From NCBI RefSeq assembly GCF_020382885.2, contig NC_058498.1:20489001-20553000 (forward strand): a stretch of 64,000 nucleotides of DNA, in the 5' to 3' direction. The DNA comes from Scatophagus argus. Its lineage: Eukaryota > Chordata > Actinopteri > Scatophagidae. Below, one piece after another: positions 1 through 13,000 of this stretch. How positions within the stretch are numbered: position 1 is the stretch's first letter; every line of letters starts with the position of its first letter. The translations under genes and the position numbers were made by a program. The notes beneath the pieces were generated by a model. That model made no database searches and was not told where the DNA came from. It saw only the letters and a program-made list of their open reading frames with translations.

Positions 1-874
1 ACATATCTCTGAAGTGTGTTTCCTTTACAGTTATGCTGCCCTTCATTTTAATAATTCTGCTGCTGTAAGGACTCGAATCATAAGTGCAAGTTATAGTTTA
101 TTAGAAATGCTCCAATACCAAAACACAGACACATCAAAAACACAGTACAAACATAATGCTATAATCTGACATTAGAACAATCTGCACCGAAGTAGGCTTT
201 AAAATCTACTGTAAGCATCCAGGTTATGCAGTTTATGTTTATGAAGTACTGAGAAGCAGTAAGTAGCACCAAGGTTAGATAAATACAAATAGTTAGAACT
301 ATGTGTATTAAAGGTGCAATTCATGACCGGTGTGCAGCACTTGTTGTGCCCCCAATGTCTCATTATGGTAGCCTCCACATTCCAATGGCAGAAGTTTAGA
401 AAGACAGTTTGGTGTCCTCTAGATCCCTCTGAATCCCCTCACATATCCCATAGATTGCAAAGTCATTTTCATCTCTGGGCTTTTTTGGACAAATAAACTG
501 CACTGCAGCTAACAGCTGTGAAATAAATAACTGATGTCAGTATAAACCAAGAATTTATCTAAACTTTGTGCTCCGTACAAATTAGAATGCTGGTATTAGC
601 TCCTGCTGCAACCCACTCAGTTGTCTTCTTTCTTTGTAGCATGTTCTGTCTTAAGTCTGCTCTTCTTTAGTGCTTCCCAAGTTTGATTCAGAGGCCCACT
701 ATATTATTATTATGGCATAGGACTGACAGCCATAGCCACAGTGTCCTGTATCATGGTTACTCTTGCTAACTAGCTAGCTTGCAAGCAGTAGGCCGGCTTC
801 CTGAAATGTATGTTGGTATCTCTGTGAAAGAGTGTTTAATGCATAGTTTTCCATCTGCTGTGTTTATGTTTCAG
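1..874 (+). other. shroom2: shroom2 intron, 3' part
   Basis: AT-rich sequence runs up to the acceptor at 873-874. No coding exon, recognised repeat or RNA gene was seen here. Confidence 0.8.
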
Positions 875-1023
875 GTTGAGGAGGGCAGCAAGGCAGCAGC
901 TGTGAGTCTCCAGGTGGGAGACGAGCTTGTCAACATCAATGAAATTCCCCTGAGTGGCTACAGACAGGAGGCTATCTGTCTTGTGAAAGGCTCCCACAAG
1001 ACCCTCAGCCTGGTGGTGAAAAG
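875..1023 (+). other. shroom2: shroom2 exon encoding the C-terminal half of the PDZ domain
   Basis: The acceptor is ...tatgtttcag and the donor is gtaggt. The exon starts in phase 0 with [10 protein letters not shown], includes [18 protein letters not shown] and ends KTLSLVVK plus AG of the next Arg codon. These are the last strands and the alpha-B helix of the Shroom PDZ. The carboxylate-binding loop lies in the missing upstream exon. Confidence 0.95.
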
Positions 1024-4000
1024 GTAGGTAACCAGTCCCTGGCGGTCCCCTCCCGTGCCCTTTCCTCCCACATCTGCAGCTGTCACAAGTGCACCACTCC
1101 CTCACCCTAACAGGTCACCATGGTTACATTTGAAACACACCAAGGTGACGGAGGAGAGGAGAGAGAGGATCATGGCCCTTACTGCTGTTTGGCTGTATAG
1201 TCTGTCTGTAGGCTGGCCTGCACTTTCTGGGACTTGTGAGCTGTCGCTGTTGAGTTCTTGATAGCTGGATGGGCCTGTTTCACCAGCTTGTACTGGGTTG
1301 CAGTCAAAAGCAGTTCATAGTTTGCGACGCAGCTTGAAGGAAGGAAGATGTTATAGGTGACGTCATTTACTTTGTTTGATCAGTAGGAAGGACAAACAAG
1401 GGGAAGTTCAATGCAAATGATGCTGTTTGGCAGGCAATTTTTTCGTATCAATCAGTCGGTTACATGCCCTCTGTGATAAAGTGTTTGTAGTTTGCATTGT
1501 TTTCTTGGCAGCACTTACACCACACAAGTCAGTCTTTCTTATTGACCAAAGAATACACTGTTGATGAACAGTAAGCCCACAATAAATGGTTACATTTGCT
1601 CTTTTTGTCATAAGCCAGGCCCTGTGACCTACTGACTCCAACGTATTGTTTAGTATTCATATCTTGTTTAACTGATGAATCATTTGTCCCGGAGGCCTTC
1701 TTATAAATGGCCTTGTGGTGTGTGAAACACTGGTCCCATTGTCTCTCTTTCTGTATTGTATCATATCATAACGTAATCCCTGAACAAATCCTACCGTACA
1801 AGGAAGTCCGCTCACCATTTATCTCTCCACAAGGACGTGGCTGTGGGTCTCACTCATTGTGTTTTATTCTCAATAGACTTGTCTGTTACAGTATCTGGAA
1901 GAAAGATGAATCACTGTCTATAACAACTGAGTCTATTTGATTACTTGTGTTATTGTCAGACAACTTAAAGGCCCTGAAACCATATCTTCTCAAACAACTT
2001 CTTACTATTGGCAGTGGAATCCAACATAAACAACAATTTGTGCTAGGTTTGGTCACTACACATGTGAGATTTCTGTGTTTCATTTTGTGTCACTGCCTTT
2101 TTCACAGGAATCAAGTGGGCTGGGCTTAGCTGGAAAAAATGCCGCTAACCTCTGTGCACTATTGGCTTAGCCACTGTCAATCAAATGTGATCAAACCACA
2201 CTTATAAAGACCTGATTAGGCTGACTGGCATTTTTTTGTGTCAACCTCTTACTTTCTTTAAAATCTGAGTGATGAGGAGAAAGTAATGAAGCTGTAGAGG
2301 ACTGTTTACCACATCGGCGAGGGAGATGCAGGTGGAGAAAGAAAAAATACATGAATAAATTAGATGTTGACCTCAAACCACACATTTTTAACAAATACAT
2401 ACCTACTATGATATTACTCTGCATGTCAAGTACGGCTTTAAATGATGAATGGTGTTAGTTAATCACCCGAATCCCATTCAGCTGGATGCATTTATGGAAA
2501 TGTCAGGATTCAGAACGACTCATCACAAATCTTGTCATGGATTAAAAGAAAACAGAGGGAGATCGATATATTGCTGTGTCTTCCGTTCACAAGCACAGAA
2601 GTCACTTTTCCAGTTTGAATTGTTAATATTTCTTAAATGTTTCATGTCTGTTACCTGCTGTAGATTTCATTTTTAAGTTAACTAATATAATGTAATACGC
2701 CTACCAGCGTGCGGACAGTTGTCATTTTATTTGTTTCCAATAATTTGTCCATCCCATTTATATTACTAAGAGTGGGGTATGTACAGTATAACGCAATACA
2801 GGTTAACAGCACCGTAAACTGCAGCCTAAAACGGTTTTAATGAAAACTGACCACTCTAACCTCTATGGAGGTAGGATTTATTGCAGGCCAAGATAAAAAT
2901 GAAACAATAAATCAACCTAAATTGGACCAAAAAGCAGTACCAATAATATAAAAAAAAATCAGAAGTGTCTTGTATCATGGTTAATCATTTGCTTGCTAGC
3001 AACTTATATTAAGCTTATACACAGCAAATACAACACAGAAACACACAGATACACTCAGCAACAGATATAGACAATAGATAGTCATCATGTCTACATTCAT
3101 ACATATTATCTAACAGCAGTGTCAGTGAGGGCGGTTACATCGGGGCTGCTATGGCAGGAAACTCTTCTCCACTTTGAAGTCTCCAGCCCGAGACGTGTAG
3201 ATAGAGAAACAGAGGGAAAAAGTAAGTAAATACTGGATAGATTAAACCACAGAACAGCAGGAAGCATAACTAAAGGATCTGGACATTGTCATTTCAGTGT
3301 GTTTGTAGTTGTAAATGGAGAAAGACATTTCCTTACAAAAACAAGTCCTATTGTTCATTTTGCATTTTACACAGACCTTTAGTCCCATGGGACTCTTTCT
3401 TCCTTCTGTTTGTCTGTGTTGAAGAATTTAGTTTGTTCTGACTGTTTTCAGTAGCTTCTCAGGCATTTATATTCTAGGACCACAAGTCTATGTAGACTTA
3501 ATATAAAGTGATAGTTGTGCAATACAGAACCCCAAACTTCAACTGCTGTTCCATTTCTTGTTATCACACTGCAGTCTGTGTGTTGAGTAGAAAACTGGTG
3601 TCATGGTTTGGAAATGTTTTTCTTTGTGGAATTACACATCCATAACTGTATCCATACAGAGCCCTTGTGTTTGACTGTGGTTTAATTTGTGTCTGAGCAT
3701 GTAAGTTGTCAGCCATGAAAAACCTTTCTTTTATCTCAGGGATAATATGGGATAGTTGAACGAGGATCAGGAAGCTGTCAGAACCTGCTCCTGTGTATAG
3801 GTGTGGCCTCTTTACAGACAGCACAAGGGAGGAGCTTGATTTTTTTTGCATGCATGCATGCATGCAGTGACTAATGTGAGATTGTTGGTGTAATGTCATT
3901 CAGGAGAAGGTAAGCGGTGAGGCTAGTCACACACCATATAGAGAACAGATAGGTGTGGTTATCTGTGGGAAAGCATCTCGTCTTCTTTGCACATGCCTCA

Positions 4001-7000
4001 ACAAAACTACTGCACGCTCTGTTTCTCCACCTCTGTCTGTCCAAATGAGGATATCTTTCAAGTTTAAAGATCTTTTACATTTTGAATCACTTCATCAAAC
4101 TCATTGGAAACTGTTCCATATGAAAAACAAACTAGGGTTTGAGCTGAAGTAAAACTACACATTTTGTGCAAAATGTGTTCAACACTTGCCAACACTAACT
4201 ACTGCATAGACTCAAACACTGTAATTGTCCCACATCAGCAAATTGTATTTTCATGCGTTCCAGCTCTCTATTGTTGCCACTGTAAAATCCAAATGCTGTA
4301 ATTTAGGTAAATGTAGCAGTTTCTTTTTTAAAGTTGGCTTCTAGTTTGTAAAATAAGCTGTATGTGAACAGCCCTTATCTTGAAAACAGTTTTACTGAGA
4401 TCAAGAAAGGTAAACAGTACACACAACATGTATTTTGATGACTGGAATTCATAGAAACACAGATAATTAGATATACAAGCAGCTCTCCCATGTTGCCTAA
4501 AGTTTGGATATCACAGAGTTATTCTTTTGTGCCACAAGATGCTCACATTATTGTCAACCTCGCTAGTTTAACGCAAACAGGATTTTATTTAGTATATGGA
4601 CCCCCATTGTCTGGTTTGCTTTCCTTTTCATTTCTTTGTGGCATTTGCAGTACAGTCAACTAACAGCACAGTGAATCATTAAACTTTACAGCATGAGGCT
4701 TGAAGTACAGTATGTTGTGGTATTTGGTTTCCCCCTTCTGGCATTGTTACAGAAGTACCACAGTTACTAACATACTCCTGTAGCAGAAGGCAGCTGCTTC
4801 TGTGTCTTTTACTTGATGTGGCACCAAAATACTGTTTCCAGTACCATAATTGATCTACAGAACGTGACTATTTTAGACAAGTTAGGTCTGCTCAGAGATT
4901 TGGTCCACAATCCAATTATACCTGTAAAAGCTTATTGGCCTGACTTAGAGTGTAAGCATTCAGTAGGGGTTGCAGTGCAGTGGCTTACGTTCTCTGGTTT
5001 TTGTATTTCTACATAAGCCTACATAGTATGTTTGGAATGGTGGGCTCAAAATTCTTGTCGTAAGTAGATTTCTTAAAATTTTTTGAGTCTCAGCTGAGAA
5101 AATAATTGCTTAGAGATTTCATTGTAGCCCTGTCCTAACTGTACCCCTCAGTTTCTTTTTGGTTTGTTCCTTGCCAAGACAAGTTGACAGGGAGTCACTG
5201 ACGTAGAAGTCACTTACGTATGCATGGCTTGTGAATCTCTAGGAAAAAAATTGATTGAATTGATTTTTGCATTTTCATTACTGGACAAAACATAAATAGC
5301 AATAATATTTTGCTAATTGGGTCAGACCTTATGTATGTTTTTTGTTCCCCAGTATCCCCAGTTCAGTGCTAAAAAGCATTGTAACATCAGTCTTTTACAG
5401 TCATTTTCAGTGGCAAAACTCTTATGATAGCCTTGTGCTCTGGTGTCTTTCACACTTAAGTTATGGTACTGTTACAACAGACAATAGGGAGGTCCCACTG
5501 CCTGCTGTAAGGAAAAGTTTTTGGTGAATTTATATCAGCACTCTGAGACTTTGATTGCCCATGAATGCTAATAATGGACAGTGTTTGAGACACAGGACAT
5601 GTACAACATAGTGATGGTGTTCGGACCCTCAGACTAAAGGTTTCCAGGTGTTTGTGGACTGTGGGTCAGTGCAGACAGCCAGTGACTTGACAGCTGGTAT
5701 GTTATTCAGCCCAGGAATGTGCCGCTCATGGTTCACCTCTTTTACCCGAAACATGACTGGTTCGATTGTGGTGTCTGCTGAAGAGAGCCTTTGTGAGACC
5801 CTCAGGGACCAAATGGAATCCACTGGCTCACCTGCAACATACAGGTTGGGTGCATAAAAACTCACCTCAGCATTTATCTGCCCTGTACTGTACATGATGC
5901 TGCACTTCATTTAGGCACTTGTAACAAGAAATGCATTCACCTGTCCATGCCACACATTGTATGTCTTATTGTCACGTTTTTACTGAAAAATCTTACTCCT
6001 TGGTCCAGCTATTATAACTTAAATAGTTATTATATTATAATATATAATATAATGATTGGAACTGTAGTTTCTAGGAGAATGCATAGGGGCTCTTAATAAA
6101 GTCTCCTCTCTCATTAAGCAGAAAGGTGTTGCAGACAACTTTAGTTACTGTTATTGTTCATTGGCCTGAAATTTTTAAATTTTATTGCTTCATGGTCCAT
6201 TTAATTCAAACTTCCCAGCAGTTGGTACTCCTATGTGATAATTTACTGATAATTTACTGTGGTAGCTTTTTGTTATGAAAGCCACTGGATAATGTGAGAA
6301 TCCAGCCTGCTCTGTAAAATGCAAGGCACCTGGCTTTAGCTCTGTTGACAGGAAATACCATATAAAATCACATTTGAAAAAAAAAGTTTTCTTTTTTTAT
6401 ATACATTTATATATTAGGTTCACCAAATACAAAGCATCTGCCTGCAAGAGGCGCCATGGCCTGTTAACATTGTCACTTTCTTAACTTTTTACCAAAGGAC
6501 AGAAGTTGAAACTTAAGCAGTTAGTTACCATTGGCACATTTACACAAACGCTGATTCATGTGCATATGTTTAATAAGTGGCCATGGGTTAGGCTAACCTT
6601 TTTTAAAATAAAAAAGGAAAGTCACACAGCATTTTCTTGTCTCAGTGTATTGTTCAATGACAATCTAATCTAATCTGATCTCTAAATACAGTATAAATAT
6701 TATATGAGTAACAAATGAGTAACAAACACTAATGTGGCAGTCTAAGCCTAATGAGCACAAAGCTTACTTATTAGGTAATAATTCATGTTGTCTTTATTTG
6801 AAGTTCATGCATTCATTGAACTACAGCTAACACTGAAAATTAAACACCATCTGAAAAAATGAGTATGACAACATGTTCTGAATTCAGTAGTTTTGAAAAC
6901 TAAGTTGTATTTGCCATGTGTTGCTGAGACCCTTGTCTGGGCAGTTCCGACGCTCGTTTCCCGAGGCTTTCAAGAAACAGGGTGCCCTTCCACCCTAGAG

Positions 7001-10000
7001 AGCAACCTGTTGCCATAGTAATGGTAGAAATGCATGTCTGCTGCACAGGAGTAGAGATAGAAAGAGAAGGGTCCGGCATTTCATCCCACCATTAGCATAT
7101 TAGCCCCTCAGAGCCAATGAGAAGAGGCAAGGTGCAGGAATACTCCAATGGGGCTGGCTATGACAATAGCCCTCCTCCTTCTCTTCCCCTCTTCCACCCC
7201 CTCTCAGGGGTAAAAACCCTGTAATCCTAAAGGAAATCTGCCCTGCGTTCAAACTAATTCTGCCTAGACAACTTTTTAGTCATGGCCATTCTGTGTTGAA
7301 TATTATGTTTTTGTTTTTGAGTTGTACGTTAGTGTGTGTGTACAGGTAGTGGATCAGTGTTGTTGTGCGATGATGCTCAGACGTAAGCGGCCTTAATGTC
7401 TCTTTATTTTGGTTTGTCTTTGAAGTGTCTGTGGAATGTGGTGCCTGACCAGCACACGAGTGCAACTGCTCTCATTTCCATATTGTGCTCCAGTCTAATA
7501 TGATTGTGTGGTTTTTTTGGCCCACACATTTCTTCTTTGTGTCCATTTTGATCTCCTTCATCCAGATTTTTGGTGAGTCAAGCTGAACATTATTTTATGT
7601 TTTAATCACTTTTTGTATTTAGTATTTTACACCATTGATTTTTATGTTTGAAGGCCATCATACCTGCTGCCTTTTGTCTTGTTTTGTGTCAGCGAATATC
7701 CTGGGGATGTATTGGAGCCTTCTGTGCTTGGTTTTATGACCTTAATACTCTGTTATTGTTCTGATTGTTCTTGTCTTATCATTCAGTATGAGATCATCCA
7801 TCATTTAGGTTAAGCCATGATCAGCAAGACTCAGCATTACAAAACCGAATGCAAATTAATCTTTGAAGGAATAGGCTTATAGGTAAAACAAAATAATCTG
7901 TGAATATTTTCCTTAAGTATTGTTAATTAATTGGTGTGAGTTTGTCTGGAAGTTTAACAAGTTGCGTGTTTTGTTTTGTAGACGTATGTGAGCTGTTTAT
8001 TTTTGAATGTGGACTGGTTGGTACCGGATACATTTGAAGTGAGATGGGGCTCAAACTGATCACTCAGAAAACAAGCTCTCCCCCTGCCCCCATTCCAGCC
8101 AACTGATTCACTTTCCTAGCATATCTGTGCTGGCCCAGCTGTAGCCCTGACGATAGGCCTAATAAAACCACCTTCATTTGCATACCAATAGAAGGCGCCA
8201 TGTGTGGTTAGCCCCCAGTGCCCTAGAAACATGGACTGTGAGGAGACCAGGAAGACTGAGATCCATGTTGGCTTTTCTTTGTCGTCTAAATAGGACTTAG
8301 CTTAAATCCACAATTAATTTTGTGGAATTGTCCCACTTTATTGAGCTTAACCAGACCTCTGTCTCAATTGAAAATTTTCAACCCATAAAATTAGTGTAGC
8401 AAATGGCAAATGTTATTCATTTCACCCAGTAGTTTGTGTCAGGTCTCTTTCTGAAGGAAGCTGTTTTTGGACCCCTTGTCATCAGATCATTGAAGGTCTT
8501 TTGGCAAGGTGGCTGAAGGGCCAGGACCTCTTGACCTCAGGTCTTTGTAGGGCGAGTCTTGAGTCCAATGCAAGAAGACCAGTATGCCAATGTTTCTCAG
8601 TTCCCCCTCAGTAAAAATTGCAAATTGCAAATTTTGACAGATTTTAGAAGCTGATGAGGACGATCTTGCCAAAAGTCAAAGAGAGAAAAATAAAACTCAT
8701 ATTACACACAGGCCTGGATGAGTTCAAGAATGGAATTTGTTGTCCCAATTTATACACATAGAAAACAAATGAGACCACGTTTTTCCTGTAACATTCACCA
8801 TTTTGAAAGCTGCATACATGCAGCTGCATTAATGTCATTACAGATAGACTAAGCATCTACCACAGTCTCCTATGCCTGTCAAATGAAGTTCTGAGCCCCA
8901 TACAGGATAGAAAGGCTGTCTGGGAGACAGACGACAGCTTGGGTTGAGGGGTGATGTGGCTGATCTGATTGTGTAAGAGATTCTCTATTCTGTTAAGCCC
9001 CCTGCCCCATACTGGGCTTCTGTGCCTCCGGAGCCCATATGGCAAAGTCTGAGTGCAACCAACTCACCTCAGCTATGTACTGTTTAGATAATGTGCCTAA
9101 TGAGAGATAAAACTGTATTTGTTTCACTCTAGTATTGTGCTTCTATATTGTAGGTCCCTTATACAATTTTCTTTCTCTGTCAGTTGTATCACAGAGTTGA
9201 AACTGTGTGACATCTGCATTGATCATGCATTCACTTAACCAGCAGAGGGTGCTATAAGACCATGTATTAGCAGACATTTACAGCTCTGCAGACTGTATAT
9301 TACTGTCCTGTGAATCAGAACTCTGATTATTCAGTTGGGTCAGATTAGATTTAGAGAACCTTCGTCCCAGTAAGCTTTTGTGACACTGATCTCCTTAACA
9401 CACTGAGTTTTCTGCAGTGGTATAGTGTGCATAAACTAAATGCCAGGTGGTCTTTGTCCTTTCTTCTACTGTGGGTCCACTCAATTGTTGGTGAACTCTT
9501 AGTGTGTTTGTTCCTTCCCCTGCTGCCCAGGAATATGAAAATGGATATTGTAAATCACAAAATGCCCTCAGAGAATGACGTGCATGTGGCAAGAAGCTTT
9601 CTTACGAAGATTTTGCGAAGTTCGATGAGGTACGGTCCTGTCTGTGGCTTCATCGTAATCAGTAGTATCTTTTGCCTTTGTTCCACTCCTCATGCCCATG
9701 ATCATGTTAATCATTTGTCTAGTAATAACATCATCTTCATTCCTCTCATAGCAAGTCTCCCACCCCCATGGTTGGATTGTCTTGTGGTTCATGTCATTAG
9801 ATGCATGATGTGCATCCTATTTGTGCCGCATGTAAAACAGTGTCTGTCCATAACATGTACACATGTGTCTTTATTGTTAAAGAAATGGAATCGTACTTCA
9901 TTTACATGTCATTTTATGCTGATACATTCTGTTTACCTTTTCTTGACATGCAATTCAGAAAGAATCGCTTTAAAGGGTATGTTTTTTTATACATAATTGA

Positions 10001-13000
10001 CAACTGTATAAAGTTTTTTATCAAACCAAGATGTTGAGAAAAAGCATCTAAAACATTTTCCACCGCCAAATATTGAAGTAAATCAGAATTGTTATAAATG
10101 ACTGCCTTGCCACTGCCTGCAAAATAAGTCATCTGTACTTGTTGCAAAGTTGTAGTACTAGCTATCTCACTAGCTGTAGAGGACAGTGTGTGCAAGAACA
10201 CATTTCCACAAGAATCTGGTCTATTCTATGTTTTTTACCCTCTCTTTTCTCTCTCTGTAGGCGGAATGAACCCATAAGCAGGCCTCACTCCTGGCACTCC
10301 ACCAAGTTCAACGAAAGCCAATCAGAGACTGCTAAAACACAGTCTCCACCCATGCCAGTCTGGCACACCAGATATGATGCAAGGTAACTCTTGGATCTTG
10401 AAGTTGAAAATTGACATCTGAGTTGTCATTCTACAAGATAAACTTTGAAATATCACAGTTTATTTAATTGTGATAACAATACAGACTATGTAGCCCTGAA
10501 GAATATAGCCAGGCTTGAAATAGCCTAGAAAGTTCTCCATTTTGACACATAAAACATAATATTACATTAAAGATAGTTTTTTTTAGCACATGCCCCTTAT
10601 CTGCAATGCTGCTAGCTATAACTGTGTTGCAGTATTTGCAATACGCAATACTGAAGTGCCACATGAATTCATTCGTCGGATCAGAATTGCCATCTACCTC
10701 ATCGGTTTGTTCGTGTAGCATCCATCTTCCCATCAGCTTATGTGAAGTTTGGAAGCAGAAGTAAGAAGACATTAAATATTGCGATCTCTAAAAAAGTATA
10801 TTGTGGATGCCTTCAAGATTGATCTTGATCTAAAATCATCAGATTTCCCACCCCTAATGAGATGTACACACTTTGAAATGATATCATGCATAAAAAATGA
10901 TACAGGGTCTCTTTTACCCACCGATTATTGTAACTACGCATTGTGATTATTTCTGTTTTTGCCCAAAAAAAGGTTGATATTTGTTTTTATATTTGCTCCT
11001 TTGCTTTTACTACCAGCTCTTCCTCAGCTGATCTCTCCTCTGGCTGGGAGCAGACAAACCTGCGCAGAGTGTCTGACCAGTTCAGCTCTCTTGGCAGTAT
11101 GGACAGTCTGGAACATGTCTCACATCCATATCCTGCCGGTCAGCTGTCACCTGCCAAGTCCAACAACAGTATGGAGCATCTTGGAGGAGGGAAACGAGAC
11201 TCTGCCTACAGTTCCTTCTCCACCAGCTCTGGCACACCGGACTATACGCTCTCAAAGAGCAATGCTGCCTCAACAGAGAACATGCTCTATAAATTTAGTC
11301 AATGGGATGCCGGAGGAAAGCAGAACAATGGCAGAAACAGCCAGAGCATGACTGAGGGAGTCAAACCGGATGATAGAGTGACGTACTTCCAGATGCCAGG
11401 AGTTAGTAGCACAGGCTGTGAGGGTCCACAGACTGAGGAGCTGGCTGGCTCCCGCCATTCCACTTCAAGTAGAAGCAGTTTTGGACCTGTTTGGCATGTC
11501 CCTGAAAAAAAGAAGACTACTTCCCCCTCTCCTCCCCCTCCCCCTCCACCTGCTCGCAGTGACAGTTTTGTTGTAACAAAGGTACATGAAAGGGGACTTG
11601 TTATAGCTCAACCTGAAGGACCTGAATCACATATCTCCTGTAAGGCTTCCACAGAAAATCGACGCAGCCACAACCTATCCCCAAAAAATGAAAGTGATAG
11701 TTTATACACCTCATCAGATAAATTGAATCATAAACAGTTCAATTCCAACAAACAGTGCTCACAGTCCAGCAGTGATGTTAGGCAAGGCCAGCCCTCCCAT
11801 CAAAGGCATCATAGTGACAAAAGTGCTTATTATTCTCAGTCCTGGGCTACATCTGTACCAAAGCCACAGAATGTAGGTGGCTACTATTGTAGCATGCAGG
11901 AACTGCCTACTAACGGTTCTGCACAGCACTATGGTCAGAATCAGCGAAGAAATTTAAGCACCTCAATGTCTTCCACAGCCACTGACCAAAACACTGACAG
12001 CAGTGGTCATAGCCGATACTACTGTGTCACAAAGTGTCAGCCCATGCAACCTAACCCCCTGCCAGGAAAGTCAGAGGACAGGAAGAGTGTCACAGGTGTA
12101 GACCTGACAAAGACTGGAAATGAGCAGGACTCCCACAGTCCACAGACAGTCACCAAAGTGAAGTATCATCTGTCCCAACAGCAGCAACACTCCTCGCACA
12201 TTAAAGACAGTAATGGGTACAGCAAGCACCAAGTTACAACGGGACTAGATACCTCTGTACTTAAATCCAACTCTGATGATAGGGGAAGCCAGAGGGGACA
12301 CAACACACAAAATGCAGAAGCTCAGTTCATGAGTTATCCTACCAGACAATTTGAACAGCGGAGGTCTCTGCCACTACAGCACAGAGAATTACCCCAAGAC
12401 ATCAGACATCACAGCCAAGTGGCCAACAAGATCTGCCCCCAGGCAACCCCCATGCTTCACTCTCTGTCTATGGATGCCGCAGGCCAAGAATCAAAAGGCC
12501 CAAACTCTGAGGAGTCCCTTGAAAGCAAGCAAATGAGGCGCAGCGACCGTTTTGCCACCACGTTACGGAATGAGATCCAGATGAGAAAAGCCAAGTTGCA
12601 GAAAAGTAAAAGTGCAGCTACCCTTCCTGGTACCGAGGATGAGACAGAGGCCGAACAGGATATCTGGAAGCCCACTGAAAACACCACCCCAGCATCTGCA
12701 GAAGGCTCCTTCACCAACACCTACAAGGTTAATCTGAAGGAAGCACAAGCAAGGGTGCTCATGGCTACGTCTTTCAGGAGAAAAGACCTAGAGCCTGTCT
12801 TACTTGAGAACCCTGCAGCTGAGGCCTTACCTAATTACCAGTCCTCAGCGCTGACCTGTAAAGATGTTACCCCTCTGCCAACTGTCTCAGAGTCTGTTAT
12901 GAATAAACCAGGGCCTGCTTGTGGCCAAGTAACTCGCATTGGTGGTCGAAAGCGTTTTCCTGCAGAAAAGAAGGTAAGATCTTTCTCTGAGCCAGACAAA

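Larger units (their letters stand above)
1024..10260 (+). other. shroom2: shroom2 9.2 kb intron
   Basis: It runs from the gtaggt donor to the ctctctgtag acceptor. It contains the candidate alternative first exon (9531-9629), a (GCAT)n tract, an unidentified short ORF region near 5630-5910 and two candidate regulatory blocks near 6940-7200 and 8060-8230. The rest is AT-rich with only short chance ORFs. Confidence 0.85.

Noticed and set aside
9427..9996. 189-codon + strand ORF
   Set aside because: Only the 9535-9629 part has splice-flanked, protein-like character. The rest is low-complexity intron translation.
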